Shown: positions 25,661 through 34,444 of the stretch, piece after piece
Layout: each line of letters begins with the position of its first letter
How positions within the stretch are numbered: position 1 is the first letter of the stretch
From: Chromobacterium haemolyticum DSM 19808
GTDB lineage: Bacteria > Pseudomonadota > Gammaproteobacteria > Burkholderiales > Chromobacteriaceae
Assembly (NCBI RefSeq): GCF_000711885.1
Contig: NZ_JONK01000005.1
Location: forward strand, 176,418 to 240,417
DNA length: 64,000 bases
Direction: 5' to 3'
The notes under the pieces: model-generated
The model's input: only the letters and a program-made list of their open reading frames with translations
Told to the model about the DNA's origin: nothing
Databases searched by the model: none
Program-made: the position numbers and the translations under genes

Positions 25661-26079
25661 GGCGAGGCTCCTTCGCAAGTTGGGGTCGATCAAAGAGCGA
25701 GCCTGTGCCGCTCGGCGCGCAGGCGCGGCGGCTGAATATTTGTCCTGTCGCATTATGACGAAGCCTGGCTGATAAGGCGCCGGCCGAAAGGCTAGTTTCA
25801 ACACCGTTTTCACTCCCTCCCGCCACCGCTCTCGGATGATGCGCGCAAGGCAATGCAGGGCTTCTTCTCCGGCGATAGCCCGCACATCCCGGCGGCTTTT
25901 AGCCTTCGCCTGCCGGCATGAATATCTGGGCCCGTCCCGGGGCTCCGCCCGCATATCGACTTTCTATTGGCGAGCTATCTTCTAGAATGGAGTGCGGTCT
26001 TCCGCTCTACACAATAAAGCGCGACCCGGTCCACTCGCTTGCAGGCGTGGGGCCGGTCCCCTCATTTCTGGTGCTCGTG
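25661..26079. other. Gap between the IrrE-like and GNAT genes
   Basis: 419 bases without a convincing gene. It should contain the promoter of the leftward IrrE-like/MFS unit and that of the rightward acetyltransferase. Open frames cross it from both sides, but none has a ribosome binding site or protein-like composition. Confidence 0.4.
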
Positions 26080-26631
26080 ATGAATGTGATACCCCCGCCG
26101 TCTATCGATATGCAGGGCTTCAGCCTGCGTCCAATGGAAATGCTGGATATTCCTGACTGGTACGATTATCTGCGCCTGCCGGAGGTGGCGCAGCATCTGC
26201 GCTGGGTGCTGCAGTCGGCGGCGGATCTGGCGCCCTTGGTGCAGGCCTATCGTTCCGATGAACCGGGCGCGCCGTTGCGGCTGGCCATTGTGGACGATGA
26301 TCTGGGATGCTTGGCCGGCTCCATTGGTTTTGACGCCGTCTGGCCGGCGGACCGCAGCGCGGAAATCGATTTCGATCTGGCGCCGGCCTATTGGGGGCGC
26401 GGGCTGGGCCTGGCGGCCTGCAAGGCGGTTACGGCTTGGGCGTTTGGCGGTTGTCGCTTGTACCGGGTGCAGGCGGTGTCGCGCGACGGCAACCGGCGCG
26501 CCGAGCAATTGCTGCGCGGCTGTGGTTTCCAGTACGAGGGGCTGCTGCGCGCATATCGTCAGGTACGAGGCGAGCCGTGCGATTTCAGGATGTTCTCGCG
26601 GCTGGCCACCGATCCGGATGCGCAGGGCTGA
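26080..26631 (+). CDS. GNAT-family N-acetyltransferase
   Basis: About 183 residues. FSLRPMEMLDIPDWYDYLRLPEVAQHLRW is the N-terminal strand-helix typical of RimJ/RimL-type enzymes. IDFDLAPAYWGRGLGLAACKAVTAWAFG contains the acetyl-CoA-binding signature (Q/RxxGxG/A, here RGLGLA), followed by VSRDGNRRAEQLLRGCGFQYEGLLR. Substrate unknown. The start is uncertain: ATG 26080 or ATG 26110 are both plausible, and neither has a good Shine-Dalgarno. A terminator follows. Confidence 0.8.
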   Translation: MNVIPPPSIDMQGFSLRPMEMLDIPDWYDYLRLPEVAQHLRWVLQSAADLAPLVQAYRSDEPGAPLRLAIVDDDLGCLAGSIGFDAVWPADRSAEIDFDLAPAYWGRGLGLAACKAVTAWAFGGCRLYRVQAVSRDGNRRAEQLLRGCGFQYEGLLRAYRQVRGEPCDFRMFSRLATDPDAQG

Positions 26632-26658
26632 GCGACTAGCCTGGTTTTTCCTCCTGCC

Positions 26659-26684
26659 GCCGCCGAAAGGCGGCTTGTTTTTTT
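26659..26684 (+). terminator. Terminator after the GNAT gene
   Basis: GCCGCC-GAAA-GGCGGC stem with a GNRA loop followed by TTGTTTTTTT. Confidence 0.88.
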
Positions 26685-26823
26685 GTGAAGCCCCGGCATT
26701 TTGGCTACCGAGGCGTGGTAAGTGTTTTTACGGTTTGACATTGGCATGGGTGGTTTTGTAAATAAAAGTGTGGGGGACGAGCGCTGACGGTAAGAACTAA
26801 GACTCGAGCGGAAGGGTTGCTGC

Positions 26824-28149
26824 ATGTTCAATATGGCCTTGAAACGCAAATTGCAGGACACGGTGGCGGAGCTGCATAAGCAGCAAGGCGTGTTGCAGGC
26901 GATTGACCGTTCAATGGCGGTGATAGAGTTTTCTCCGGACGGCGTGGTGCGCTCCGCCAACGCCAATTTCGAAGCGGTGATGGGCTACCGCGCCAGCGAG
27001 GTGATAGGCCAGCATCACCGGCTGTTTTGTCCGGCGGAGTTTGTGAGCAGCCCTGAGTACGGCAACTTTTGGAGCCGGCTGCGGCAGGGGCATTTCGTCA
27101 GCGACCGCTTCAAGCGCGTGACCAAGAACGGGGATATCGTGTGGTTGGAGGCCAGCTACAACCCGGTTCGCGACGAAGCCGGCCAGGTGACGGCGGTGGT
27201 CAAGTTCGCGCTGGACGTGACCAAGTCGGTGCAGGCGGAACTGGAAGCGCGCAATACGATGAAGGCGGTTAGCCGTTCGATGGCGGTGATCGAGTTCTCC
27301 GTCGACGGCATTGTGCTGCGCGCCAACAGCAATTTCCTGAACACGGTGGGCTATAGCGAGCAGGAAATCATAGGTCAGCATCACCGGGCTTTCTGTCCGC
27401 CTGAATACGTGCACAGTCCTGCCTATGCCGAGTTGTGGCAGCGGCTGAACCAGGGCATCTTCATCGCCGGCAAGTTTGAACGCCGCGACAAGCAGGGCCG
27501 GCCCATCTGGCTGGAGGCCAGCTACAACCCCATCGTCAACGACGAGGGGCAAGTCTACAAAGTGATCAAGTTCGCGCTGGACATCACTGAGGAAGAAGAG
27601 GCCGCGCAGCGCGACCAGCACCTGGTGAAAGAGGCGCACCGCTTGTCCGCCGCGTCGGACGCGGCCTCGTCCGACGGCTTGGCGGTGATCAAGGACACCA
27701 TAGGCGAGATGAGTCTGATCGCCAACAGCGCAGAGCGCTCGGTCAAGATCATCGAGGATCTTGACTCCAAGACTTTGCGCATTACCTCCATCGTCAACAC
27801 CATTCACGAGATTGCCGACCAGACCAATCTGCTGGCCTTGAACGCGGCGATCGAGGCGGCGCGTGCCGGGGAGCAGGGCCGCGGCTTCGCGGTGGTGGCG
27901 GACGAGGTGCGCAAGCTGGCCGAGCGCACCAACGCCTCCACCAAGGAAGTGGCCGGCATGATAGACGACATCCGCAACGGCACCTCGTCCGCCAGCGAGA
28001 GCATCCATGAAATGCAGGTCAAGGCGCGGATGGGCGAGGAGCACGCCGGCGTGGCCAGTACCTCCATTGATCAGATTCGCAGCAGCACCGCCCAGTTGAG
28101 CGAGGTGGTAAGTCATTTTTCGGCGGTGCAGGGACAGAAAACACTTTAA
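26824..28149 (+). CDS. Soluble two-PAS methyl-accepting chemotaxis protein (BdlA-like)
   Basis: 441 residues with no membrane segment. Two PAS domains (~25-140 and ~150-262) are near copies: both contain [11 protein letters not shown], GQHHRxFCP, a WLEASYNP strand and VKFALDxT. The C-terminal signalling domain has the invariant hairpin [43 protein letters not shown]. This architecture matches BdlA of Pseudomonas aeruginosa (biofilm dispersion) and Aer-like receptors. A cysteine follows HHR in each PAS. The stop lies at the edge of a TAAGAATCTGTTCAAGG sequence that resembles a family A element end. Confidence 0.9.
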   Translation: MFNMALKRKLQDTVAELHKQQGVLQAIDRSMAVIEFSPDGVVRSANANFEAVMGYRASEVIGQHHRLFCPAEFVSSPEYGNFWSRLRQGHFVSDRFKRVTKNGDIVWLEASYNPVRDEAGQVTAVVKFALDVTKSVQAELEARNTMKAVSRSMAVIEFSVDGIVLRANSNFLNTVGYSEQEIIGQHHRAFCPPEYVHSPAYAELWQRLNQGIFIAGKFERRDKQGRPIWLEASYNPIVNDEGQVYKVIKFALDITEEEEAAQRDQHLVKEAHRLSAASDAASSDGLAVIKDTIGEMSLIANSAERSVKIIEDLDSKTLRITSIVNTIHEIADQTNLLALNAAIEAARAGEQGRGFAVVADEVRKLAERTNASTKEVAGMIDDIRNGTSSASESIHEMQVKARMGEEHAGVASTSIDQIRSSTAQLSEVVSHFSAVQGQKTL

Positions 28150-28163
28150 GAATCTGTTCAAGG
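28147..28163 (+). repeat. Possible remnant of a family A element end
   Basis: TAAGAATCTGTTCAAGG resembles the family A terminus (TNA + GAACCTGTTCAAGG as in copy 8). The TAA doubles as the chemoreceptor stop codon. The rest of the element cannot be recognised. Confidence 0.4.
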
Positions 28164-28344
28164 GCTATCTTGCTTAGCCGTTATCAAGGTTGGTAGAGCA
28201 GGCGGGAAGCCTTGGAGCACAGGCTGCGCTCAATGCCAATGGTCTGTTTTGGAATCGTTGTGGGCCGGACTTGATCAAGGTCTATTAGCCGATGCTGTTA
28301 ATCCCCTATAACAGCGGAAAACAATGGCTAATAGGGACAAGATC

Positions 28345-29670
28345 ATGTGGGTTTTCTGGATACAATTCGCGCTGCTGCTGACGGCGATACTGATGGGCAT
28401 ACGCCGAGGCGGCGTGGCCTTGGGCATGATAGGCGGGCTGGGCGTGGCGGTGCTGTGTTTCGTGTTCCGCGTGGCGCCGGCGGAGCCGCCCATCACCGTG
28501 ATGCTGATCATTCTGGCGGTGGTCACCGCCTCGGCCACGTTGCAAGTGGCCGGCGGCCTGGATTTCCTGGTGCAGCAGGCGGAGCGGCTGATGCGCCGCC
28601 ATCCGCAGCAAATCACCTTTCTGGCGCCGCTGTCCACCTTCCTGCTCACCATGTGCGTGGGCACCGGTCACGCGGTGTATTCGCTGCTGCCGGTGATCGC
28701 CGACGTTTCTCTCAAAACCCGCATCCGCCCGGAACGGCCGATGGCCATGGCCAGCGTGGCCTCGCAAATGGGCATCACCGCCAGCCCGGCGGCGGCGGCG
28801 GTGACCTCGCTGCTGGCGATGACCGCCCATAGCGGCCAGCCGCTGACCCTGTGGCAAATCCTGATGGTGACCGCGCCGGCCGGCCTACTGGGCGTGTTGG
28901 CAGCCGCATGCTGGAGCCTGCGCCGCGGCGTGGAGCTGGACCGCGATCCGGAATTCCTGGCTCGGATGCAAGATCCGAACTTCCGCGCCTCGGTGGAACA
29001 ATCCGTCACTACCCTGGACAAGACGCTGCCGGCGGCGGCGCGGCAATCGGTGGCGCTGTTCTTCGCCGGCATCTTCGTCATCGTGCTGCTGGCGTTGTTT
29101 CCGCAATGGCTGCCGGTGAGCCAGGGCAAGCCGGTGCCCATGACCACGGTGGTGCAGTTCGTGATGCTGGCCTTCGGCGCCTTTATCCTATTCCGTTCCA
29201 ACGCCAAGGCGGCGGTCATCGCCCGCTCCGAGGTCTTCACCGCCGGCATGATCGCCGTGGTGTCCATCTTCGGCATCGCCTGGATGAGCGATACCTTCGT
29301 CAAGGCCAACGAGCCGCTGCTGGTGGCCAATATCAAGGCCATGGTGGCCTACGCGCCGTGGACCTTCGCGCTGGCGATGTTCGCGGTGTCCGCCTTCGTC
29401 AAAAGCCAGGCCGCCACGCTCACCATCATGGTGCCCTTCGGTCTGGCGCTGGGCCTGAGCCCGCACCAGCTGCTGGCCATCATGCCCTCCTGCTACGCCT
29501 ATTTCTTCTTCGCCTTTTATCCCAGCGACCTGGCGGCCATCAATATGGACCGCAGCGGCACCACCCGCATCGGCAAGTATCTGCTCAACCACAGCTTCAT
29601 GATGCCGGGGCTGATAGGAGTGGGGGTGTCCACGCTGGCGGCGTACGGATTGACGCATTTGTACTTCTAA
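28345..29670 (+). CDS. Anaerobic C4-dicarboxylate transporter (DcuA/DcuB family)
   Basis: 441 residues, about eleven membrane segments. The N-terminus MWVFWIQFALLLTAILMGIRRGGVALGMIGGLGVAVL aligns with the start of DcuA/DcuB, so ATG 28345 is preferred to an ATG 21 bases upstream. Further family stretches are VGTGHAVYSLLPVIADVSLKTRIRPERPMAMASVASQMGITASPAAAA and IMPSCYAYFFFAFYPSDLAA. These carriers exchange external fumarate, malate or aspartate for succinate. Only 13 bases separate it from frdA, so supply and reduction of fumarate are probably expressed together. Confidence 0.93.
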   Translation: MWVFWIQFALLLTAILMGIRRGGVALGMIGGLGVAVLCFVFRVAPAEPPITVMLIILAVVTASATLQVAGGLDFLVQQAERLMRRHPQQITFLAPLSTFLLTMCVGTGHAVYSLLPVIADVSLKTRIRPERPMAMASVASQMGITASPAAAAVTSLLAMTAHSGQPLTLWQILMVTAPAGLLGVLAAACWSLRRGVELDRDPEFLARMQDPNFRASVEQSVTTLDKTLPAAARQSVALFFAGIFVIVLLALFPQWLPVSQGKPVPMTTVVQFVMLAFGAFILFRSNAKAAVIARSEVFTAGMIAVVSIFGIAWMSDTFVKANEPLLVANIKAMVAYAPWTFALAMFAVSAFVKSQAATLTIMVPFGLALGLSPHQLLAIMPSCYAYFFFAFYPSDLAAINMDRSGTTRIGKYLLNHSFMMPGLIGVGVSTLAAYGLTHLYF

Positions 29671-29683
29671 GTGAGGAAAGCTT

Positions 29684-31468
29684 GTGGAAACTTACCAAGC
29701 AGACATTGTGATCGTGGGAGCGGGAGGCGCGGGCTTGCGCGCCGCCATCGCCGCCGCCCAGGCGGACCCGGAGCTGCGCATCGCGCTGGTGTCCAAGGTC
29801 TATCCGATGCGGAGCCACACCGTGGCGGCCGAAGGCGGCTCCGCCGGGGTCAAGCAGGCACACGACAGCTTCGATGCCCATTTCAACGACACCGTGTCCG
29901 GCGGCGACTGGCTGTGCGAGCAGGACGTGGTGGAATACTTCGTGGCTCAATGCCCTGAGGAAATGGTGCAGCTGGAACACTGGGGCTGCCCGTGGAGCCG
30001 CAAGGAGGACGGCAGCGTCAATGTGCGCGCCTTTGGCGGCATGAAGATAGAGCGCACCTGGTTCGCCGCCGACAAAACCGGCTTCCACATGCTGCACACC
30101 CTGTTCCAGACCTCCATCCGCTTCCCGTCCATCCGCCGCTTCGACGAATACTTCTGCGCGGATCTGATCGTGGAGGACGGCGAGGCGCGTGGCGTGCTGG
30201 CCATCGACATCGCCAGCGGCGACAGTCTGCTGATCGAAGCCGGCGCGGTGGTGATGGCCACCGGCGGCGCCGGCCGGGTGTTCCGCGAGAACACCAACGG
30301 CGGCATCGTCACCGGCGACGGCATGGCGCTGGCCTACCGCCACGGCGTGCCGCTGCGCGATATGGAATTCGTCCAATACCACCCCACCTGCATGCCCGGC
30401 ACCGGCCTGTTGTTCACCGAGGCCTGCCGCGGCGAAGGCGGCCTGCTGGTCAACAAGGACGGCTACCGCTATCTGCAGGATTACGGCCTGGGGCCGGCGG
30501 AGGACAAGCCGCGCAACAAATTCATGGAGCTGGGCCCGCGCGACCGCCTGAGCCAGGCCTTCTGGTACGAGCAGCAACAGGGCCGTACCGTGGAAGGCCC
30601 ATGGGGCTCCGCGGTGTATCTGGACCTGCGCCACCTGGGCCACGCCAAGCTGCGCGAACGGCTGCCGCAAATCTGCGAGCTGGCGGAGGAATTCCTGGGC
30701 ATAGACCCGGCCAAGGCGCCGATTCCGGTGCGCCCGGCGGTGCACTACACCATGGGCGGCATCCTGGTGGACGGCCGCTGCGCCGCGCCCATGCCCGGCC
30801 TGTTCGCCGCCGGCGAATGCTCCAGCGTGGGCATCCACGGCGCCAACCGCCTGGGCTCCAACTCGCTGGCGGAGCTGTCGGTGTTCGGCAAAGTGGCCGG
30901 CGAAGAAGCCGCTCGCTGCGCGCGATCGCGCCGTCCCGCGCGGCGCGAAGCGCTGCAAAAGCAGGCCGAGGCCGCCGAGGCGCGCCTTCACGCGCTGCGC
31001 GCGCGCGAAGGGGGCGAACGCATCGCCGAACTGCGCCGCGAAATGGCGGAAACCATGGAAGCCGGCTGCGGCATCTACCGTTTGGAAGCCTCGATGCAGG
31101 CCACCTGCGACAAGCTGGCGGAGCTGAAACAGCGCTTCCGCAATGTGCACGTGGAAGACAAATCCAGCGTCTGGAACAGCGACTGGCTGCTGGCCATCGA
31201 GCTGGGCTATCAGCTGGACGTGGCCGAGGCGATGGCGCATTCCGCGCTGCAACGCCGCGAATCGCGCGGCGCCCATCAGCGGCTGGACGGCTGCGAACAG
31301 CGCGACGACCTCAACTTCCTCAAGCACAGCCTCGCCGTCTACCAGGGCGCGGACGCGCCGCGCATAGACTACGGCGCGGTGAAGATCACCAAATCGCAGC
31401 CGGCGGTGCGCGCCTACGGCGCAGCCGGCCTGGCGGCGGAAGCCGCGGCCAAGGAGGGCAAGGCATGA
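29684..31468 (+). CDS. frdA: Fumarate reductase flavoprotein subunit FrdA
   Basis: 594 residues from a GTG with AGGAAAG upstream. The N-terminal Rossmann FAD motif IVIVGAGGAGLRAAIAAAQ is followed by the covalent-FAD histidine region VYPMRSHTVAAEGGSAG. The catalytic region includes FVQYHPTCMPGTGLLFTEACRGEGG and the C-terminal GIHGANRLGSNSLAELSVFG. FrdA reduces fumarate to succinate in anaerobic respiration. The order frdABCD, with separate C and D anchors, is that of fumarate reductase rather than sdhCDAB. It overlaps frdB by four bases. Confidence 0.96.
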   Translation: METYQADIVIVGAGGAGLRAAIAAAQADPELRIALVSKVYPMRSHTVAAEGGSAGVKQAHDSFDAHFNDTVSGGDWLCEQDVVEYFVAQCPEEMVQLEHWGCPWSRKEDGSVNVRAFGGMKIERTWFAADKTGFHMLHTLFQTSIRFPSIRRFDEYFCADLIVEDGEARGVLAIDIASGDSLLIEAGAVVMATGGAGRVFRENTNGGIVTGDGMALAYRHGVPLRDMEFVQYHPTCMPGTGLLFTEACRGEGGLLVNKDGYRYLQDYGLGPAEDKPRNKFMELGPRDRLSQAFWYEQQQGRTVEGPWGSAVYLDLRHLGHAKLRERLPQICELAEEFLGIDPAKAPIPVRPAVHYTMGGILVDGRCAAPMPGLFAAGECSSVGIHGANRLGSNSLAELSVFGKVAGEEAARCARSRRPARREALQKQAEAAEARLHALRAREGGERIAELRREMAETMEAGCGIYRLEASMQATCDKLAELKQRFRNVHVEDKSSVWNSDWLLAIELGYQLDVAEAMAHSALQRRESRGAHQRLDGCEQRDDLNFLKHSLAVYQGADAPRIDYGAVKITKSQPAVRAYGAAGLAAEAAAKEGKA

Positions 31469-32241
31469 GCGAACACACCATGACCAGACACACGATGACC
31501 GCTCAGACCAAGACCATCGCGGTGATGCGCTACCGGCCGGAGCAGGACAGCGAGCCGTGGCTGCAACACTTTGAAGTGCCGTACCGCGACGACATGTCCG
31601 TGCTGCAGGCGCTGCAATACATCCGCGATTACCTGGACGGCGGCCTGGCCTTCCGCTGGTCCTGTCGCCAGGCGATTTGCGGCAGCTGCGGCATGATGGT
31701 GAACGGCGTGCCCAAGCTGGCCTGCAAGACCTTTCTGCGCGACTACCCGGGCGTGGTGCGCATTGAGGCGCTGAACCACTTCCCGATAGAGCGCGATCTG
31801 GTGGTGGTGCTGGACGACTTCATCGCCAAGCTGGAAAGCATCCAGCCCTATATCGTGCCCAAGGAAGACAAGCCGCTGTCCGACGGCGAATACCTGCAAA
31901 CCCCGGCGCAGATGGATTGGTACGCCCAGTTCAGCAGCTGCATCAACTGCCTGCTGTGCTATGCCGCCTGCCCGCAATACGGCTTGGACGACAAGTTTCT
32001 GGGGCCTGGCGCCATCGCGCTGCTGCACCGCTACAACATGGACAGCCGCGACGGCGCGGCCGAAGAGCGGATGGAACTGTTGGCCGCGCAGGAGGGCGTG
32101 TTCAACTGCACCGCGGTGGGCTATTGCTCCGAGGTCTGCCCCAAGATGGTGGACCCGGCCAATGCGGTGAACCTCAACAAGACAGCGGTAGCCAGGGATT
32201 ACTTCCTGCGCTTCGCCCGGCCCAAAGGAGCTTGTAAATGA
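31465..32241 (+). CDS. frdB: Fumarate reductase iron-sulfur subunit FrdB
   Basis: 258 residues. The N-terminal ferredoxin domain carries the 2Fe-2S cysteines (SCRQAICGSCGMMVNG ... LAC). The C-terminal half has CxxCxxC clusters (CINCLLCYAACP; CTAVGYCSEVCP) for 4Fe-4S and 3Fe-4S centres. It passes electrons from menaquinol to FrdA. The N-terminus may begin a little further in (METs at residues 6, 11); ATG 31465 gives the ATGA overlap with frdA. It overlaps frdC by four bases. Confidence 0.96.
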   Translation: MSEHTMTRHTMTAQTKTIAVMRYRPEQDSEPWLQHFEVPYRDDMSVLQALQYIRDYLDGGLAFRWSCRQAICGSCGMMVNGVPKLACKTFLRDYPGVVRIEALNHFPIERDLVVVLDDFIAKLESIQPYIVPKEDKPLSDGEYLQTPAQMDWYAQFSSCINCLLCYAACPQYGLDDKFLGPGAIALLHRYNMDSRDGAAEERMELLAAQEGVFNCTAVGYCSEVCPKMVDPANAVNLNKTAVARDYFLRFARPKGACK

Positions 32242-32636
32242 ACAAGCGAAAACCGTATGTCCGGCCAATGGAAGGCTGGTGGCGCAAGAACCCTTACTTC
32301 ATCGAGTACATGGTGCATGAAGGCACGGCGCTCTTCGTCGCCGGCTACGCGCTGACCCTGCTGTGCGGGCTGTGGCGGCTGAGCCAGGGGGAGGCGGCCT
32401 GGAACGGCTTTGTCGCCGCGCTGCAAAGCGCGCCGGCCCTGCTGCTGCACGCGGCGGCGCTGCTGATGATCGCCTACCACAGCTACACCTGGTTCAAGAT
32501 CATGCCGCGCACGCTGCCGCCGTTGATGCTGGCCGGGCGGCGGGTATCCGCGCTGGCCATCACCGCCGGCGGCCTGGCCGCCGCCGTGGTGTGCTGTGCC
32601 GCTTTGTTGATGCTGGTATGGGGGATGACGGCATGA
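32238..32636 (+). CDS. frdC: Fumarate reductase membrane anchor FrdC
   Basis: 132 residues with three membrane helices. The N-terminal [31 protein letters not shown] is the signature of FrdC (E. coli: [23 protein letters not shown]). With FrdD it anchors FrdAB to the membrane and forms the quinol site. Overlaps frdB and frdD. Confidence 0.95.
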   Translation: [132 protein letters not shown]

Positions 32637-32998
32637 AACCGGGACTGAAACGCTCTCACGCGCCCATCTTCTGGGGCTTGTTTGGCGCCGGCGGCATGCT
32701 GGCCGCCTTGTTCGGGCCGATGCTGGTATTCATCACCGGCATCGCCGCGCCGTTGGGCTGGCTGCCTGACGGCGCCGCTGATTACGATACCCTGCGCGCG
32801 TTGGCGCAAAGCCTGATCGGCAAGGCGGTGCTGTTTGGCCTGATCGCTCTGCTGCTGTGGCACGCGGCGCACCGCATCTACCACAGCCTGCACGATGTCG
32901 GCGTCCACGGCGGACCGTTGGCCAAGGCCTGCACCTATGGGGTGGCGGCGCTGGGCACGCTGGCGGCGGCGGGGTTGTTGTTGGCGGTGGGGTTCTGA
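32633..32998 (+). CDS. frdD: Fumarate reductase membrane anchor FrdD
   Basis: 121 residues, three membrane helices. KRSHAPIFWGLFGAGGMLAALFGPMLVFITGIAAPLGW and LWHAAHRIYHSLHDVGVHG match FrdD (conserved SxEPxxWxLFGAGGM and HxxHRIxHxLHD). Starts inside the end of frdC (ATGA). Last gene of the operon; no strong terminator follows. Confidence 0.95.
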   Translation: MKPGLKRSHAPIFWGLFGAGGMLAALFGPMLVFITGIAAPLGWLPDGAADYDTLRALAQSLIGKAVLFGLIALLLWHAAHRIYHSLHDVGVHGGPLAKACTYGVAALGTLAAAGLLLAVGF

Positions 32999-33072
32999 GC
33001 TCTCATTGTTTTGAGTTGAAACCACCTTGGCAGGGAGGCGCTTGGCGGTGTCGCCCATGCCTGGGGTGGGAG

Positions 33073-33321
33073 TTAGCGCACCGAGATCAAGAGCATCCAG
33101 AACAGGGGAAACAGCAAAAACAACAGCGTGAGCCCGAACTGGGCTCCGGCCGTGCGCCGGCGCAGCAGCCAGAACACCAAGCAAGTCAGCGCCAGCCAGA
33201 ATGCGATGGCGAACAGTGCCAGATTGACCATGAAGGCGCCCATGCTGCCCATATCGGCCAGACAGAATTCGGACAAGAGCAAAAGGGCGGGCAGGAGCGA
33301 GGCAGCGCGGAGGTAGGACAT
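33073..33321 (-). CDS. Small hydrophobic protein of unknown function
   Basis: 82 residues from ATG 33321. After a signal-like N-terminus (MSYLRAASLLPALLLLSEFCLA) come two further hydrophobic stretches (MGAFMVNLALFAIAFWLALTCLVFWLL and FGLTLLFLLFPLFWMLLISV) separated by RRRTAGAQ. I do not recognise the family. It lies alone between frdD and a lysR gene. Confidence 0.5.
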   Translation of the reverse strand: MSYLRAASLLPALLLLSEFCLADMGSMGAFMVNLALFAIAFWLALTCLVFWLLRRRTAGAQFGLTLLFLLFPLFWMLLISVR

Positions 33322-33441
33322 TCGAGTGGCTTCTTGGGGGTGACGCGGGCATTTTGCATCAAGGTCGCCATTTTGCCCACCGTTCCGCGCGTGCCGGCAT
33401 GAACGCGGTGCCCAGTGCCGGAGCAATGACCGGGACGTCCG

Positions 33442-34335
33442 CTAGCCCGCCACCTCGCGCTCGCGCAAAAAATCGATAAAGGCCCGTACCTTGGCCGGCA
33501 GGTGGCGGGTACGCGGGTAGAGCGCGTGAATGCCTTGCTGCGGGAATGTGTGATCGGGCAACAAGCGGCATAGCCGGCCGGCCCGCAGATCGGCGTTGAC
33601 CAGCCAGTCCGGCAGCAGGGCGACGCCGAGGCCGGCCAATGCGTAGGCGCGCAGGATGGACGCGCTGTCCGAGCTCAGCCGCGCCGGGTGCGGCGGGAGC
33701 CAGGATGTCTGGCTCCCGTCCGGCGTGTCCACCAGCCAGGGCGGGGCGTGCTTGAGCCGGCTGTGTCCCAGCCAGGGCAGCCGGCCCAGCGCGGCCAGGT
33801 CGCCGGGCTGTTCTTGTGTCAGCAAGGCCGGCGCCGCCACCGGGAAAATATCGAAGCGGGCCAAGGGCACCGCGTGCAGCTCGGCCTCGGGCAAGCTGCC
33901 CAGGCGGATGGCAATGTCGAAGCGCTCGGCGATCAGATCTGCATGCAGCGAGGACGTGGACAGCTGCACCTGTAGCGCCGGGTGCAGCTGGGCGAAGGCC
34001 TGAATCGCCGGCGCGATCTTGGCCAGGCCGTATTCCAGCGTGGCGGTGACGCGCAGCGCGCCGCTGAGCTCTCCATGTTCGGCGCGGGCGTCGTCTATCG
34101 CCAGCCGCGCCTGCTCCAGCATATCGGCGCAGCGCTGGTAAAAGCGCGCGCCGGCGTCGGTCAAGGCCAGGCTGCGGGTGTTGCGGATCAATAGCGCGAC
34201 GCCGACTTCCTGCTCCAGGCGCTTGATATTGAAGCTGACCACGGCGCGGCTCTGGCCCAGCGCCGCGGCGGCGGCGGTGAAGGAGCCGGCGTCCACCACG
34301 GCCTTGAAGGTTTCGAAACGGTCCAGACTGACCAT
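33442..34335 (-). CDS. LysR-family transcription regulator
   Basis: 297 residues. The N-terminal winged helix (DRFETFKAVVDAGSFTAAAAALGQSRAVVSFNIKRLEQEVGVALLIRNTRSLALTDAG) is followed by a periplasmic-binding-type effector domain. It is divergent from an MFS exporter gene 109 bases away, with a palindromic site between, which suggests it controls that gene. ATG 34335 is chosen over a TTG seven codons upstream. Confidence 0.9.
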   Translation of the reverse strand: MVSLDRFETFKAVVDAGSFTAAAAALGQSRAVVSFNIKRLEQEVGVALLIRNTRSLALTDAGARFYQRCADMLEQARLAIDDARAEHGELSGALRVTATLEYGLAKIAPAIQAFAQLHPALQVQLSTSSLHADLIAERFDIAIRLGSLPEAELHAVPLARFDIFPVAAPALLTQEQPGDLAALGRLPWLGHSRLKHAPPWLVDTPDGSQTSWLPPHPARLSSDSASILRAYALAGLGVALLPDWLVNADLRAGRLCRLLPDHTFPQQGIHALYPRTRHLPAKVRAFIDFLREREVAG

Positions 34336-34350
34336 GGCATTGCCTGTTAT

Positions 34351-34369
34351 TGTCAAAAATAGTTTGACA
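34351..34369. promoter_or_regulatory. Inverted-repeat operator between lysR and MFS genes
   Basis: TGTCAAA-AATAG-TTTGACA is a perfect 7-bp inverted repeat with a 5-base spacer, 16 bases from the lysR start and 76 bases from the MFS start. LysR proteins often bind such palindromes and repress themselves while activating the divergent gene. Confidence 0.6.
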
Positions 34370-34444
34370 GTTTAGGCGGGATTGGCGGGTTTTTCCATGT
34401 GCTGGCGCTGACTATACTCGGCCGCTTTACCGTGGAGGCCGCCG

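Noticed and set aside
28265-28285. FNR box before the dcu-frd operon
   Set aside because: TTGATCAAGG at 28271 is a self-palindrome without the TTGAT-N4-ATCAA spacing.
29597-31327. 576-codon minus-strand frame opposite frdA
   Set aside because: Shadow of frdA, with no start signal and low-complexity His/Ala composition.
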